16,325 nucleotides of DNA from Polaromonas sp. YR568 (GTDB taxonomy: Bacteria > Pseudomonadota > Gammaproteobacteria > Burkholderiales > Burkholderiaceae), in the NCBI GenBank assembly GCA_945871335.1, contig CAMBWM010000023.1:1-16325 (forward strand), given 5' to 3'. The position numbers and the translations under genes are program-made. How positions within the stretch are numbered: the stretch's first letter is position 1; every line of letters begins with the position of its first letter. The notes beneath the pieces were generated by a model. It ran no database searches. It was not told the DNA's origin and saw nothing but the letters and a program-made list of their open reading frames with translations. Below are positions 16,186-16,325 of the stretch, in pieces.

Positions 16186-16325
16186 TCAGCGCTTGAGCCC
16201 TAATGCAGAGAGCATCTGCTCGCTCTGCTTTTGCATTTGCTCTTGCATTTGCGTGAACACTGTTTTGGACTGCTCAACGTAAGTGCCCATCATGCCCTGC
16301 ATCATGGGCGACTGAGCGTTCATGA
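16186..16325 (-). CDS. phaR: Polyhydroxyalkanoate synthesis repressor PhaR, C-terminal fragment
   Basis: The visible 45 C-terminal residues read NAQSPMMQGMMGTYVEQSK, then VFTQMQEQMQKQSEQM and a short end ALGLKR. This methionine/glutamine-rich helix closely resembles the end of betaproteobacterial PhaR (Ralstonia type), which binds PHB and represses phasin genes when polymer is absent. The gene runs off the right edge, so the N-terminal DNA/PHB-binding domain (usually LIKKYPNRRLYDT) is not seen. The stop is at 16186-16188, nine bases from the convergent phoH stop. A plain phasin is the main alternative, since phasins share the helical character, but the MMQGMM...YxEQSK pattern favours PhaR. 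Confidence 0.8.
   Translation of the reverse strand, partial: MNAQSPMMQGMMGTYVEQSKTVFTQMQEQMQKQSEQMLSALGLKR

Noticed and set aside
1..16325. CRISPR arrays, tRNA genes, insertion sequences or a defence island
   Set aside because: No spaced repeats, tRNA-like cloverleaf, transposase or terminal repeats were seen; all genes are typical chromosomal functions.

Overview
This window reads as a housekeeping segment of a betaproteobacterial chromosome, most likely from the Comamonadaceae (Rhodoferax/Polaromonas-like). That placement rests on protein character and gene order: a monofunctional hom followed directly by thrC without thrB, a PhaR-type regulator of polyhydroxyalkanoate storage, and a PIN-PhoH protein beside a Bcp peroxiredoxin. 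It was judged by eye, not by a database search. Base composition looks even throughout. I see no tRNA, rRNA, insertion sequence, prophage gene or CRISPR array.

Region 1 (1-2939, minus strand) is a short co-directional catabolic-looking cluster: an aldehyde dehydrogenase resembling coniferyl aldehyde dehydrogenases, an MFS transporter of the Fsr-like kind, and the N-terminus of a thiamine-pyrophosphate enzyme cut by the window edge. Region 2 (3020-6361) holds the disaggregase ClpB on the minus strand, with a divergent 200-residue protein of unknown function on the plus strand.

Region 3 (6381-13118, minus strand) is a long co-directional run transcribed in the order alaT, hom, thrC, mobB, moeA, moaD, moaE. 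It joins alanine/pyruvate transamination and threonine synthesis to the late steps of molybdenum cofactor synthesis. Stop and start codons overlap or nearly touch at hom/thrC, mobB/moeA and moaD/moaE, so translational coupling is likely.

Region 4 (13332-16176, plus strand) carries an Mth938-domain protein, a Bcp/PrxQ peroxiredoxin and a PIN-PhoH ATPase. The gap between the last two has a strong intrinsic terminator preceded by a promoter-like sequence and a tiny open frame. The right edge holds the C-terminus of PhaR, convergent with phoH.

I found no convincing evidence of a new multi-gene system. The best items for a second look are the 14375-14500 leader/terminator element before phoH, the unknown protein divergent from clpB with an apparently leaderless start, the aldehyde dehydrogenase-MFS-TPP cluster, and a Bcp lacking the usual nearby resolving cysteine. 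No gap exceeds 300 bases. The largest, 13119-13331 between the divergent alaT and Mth938 genes, must hold promoters but shows no pair of boxes I would defend.
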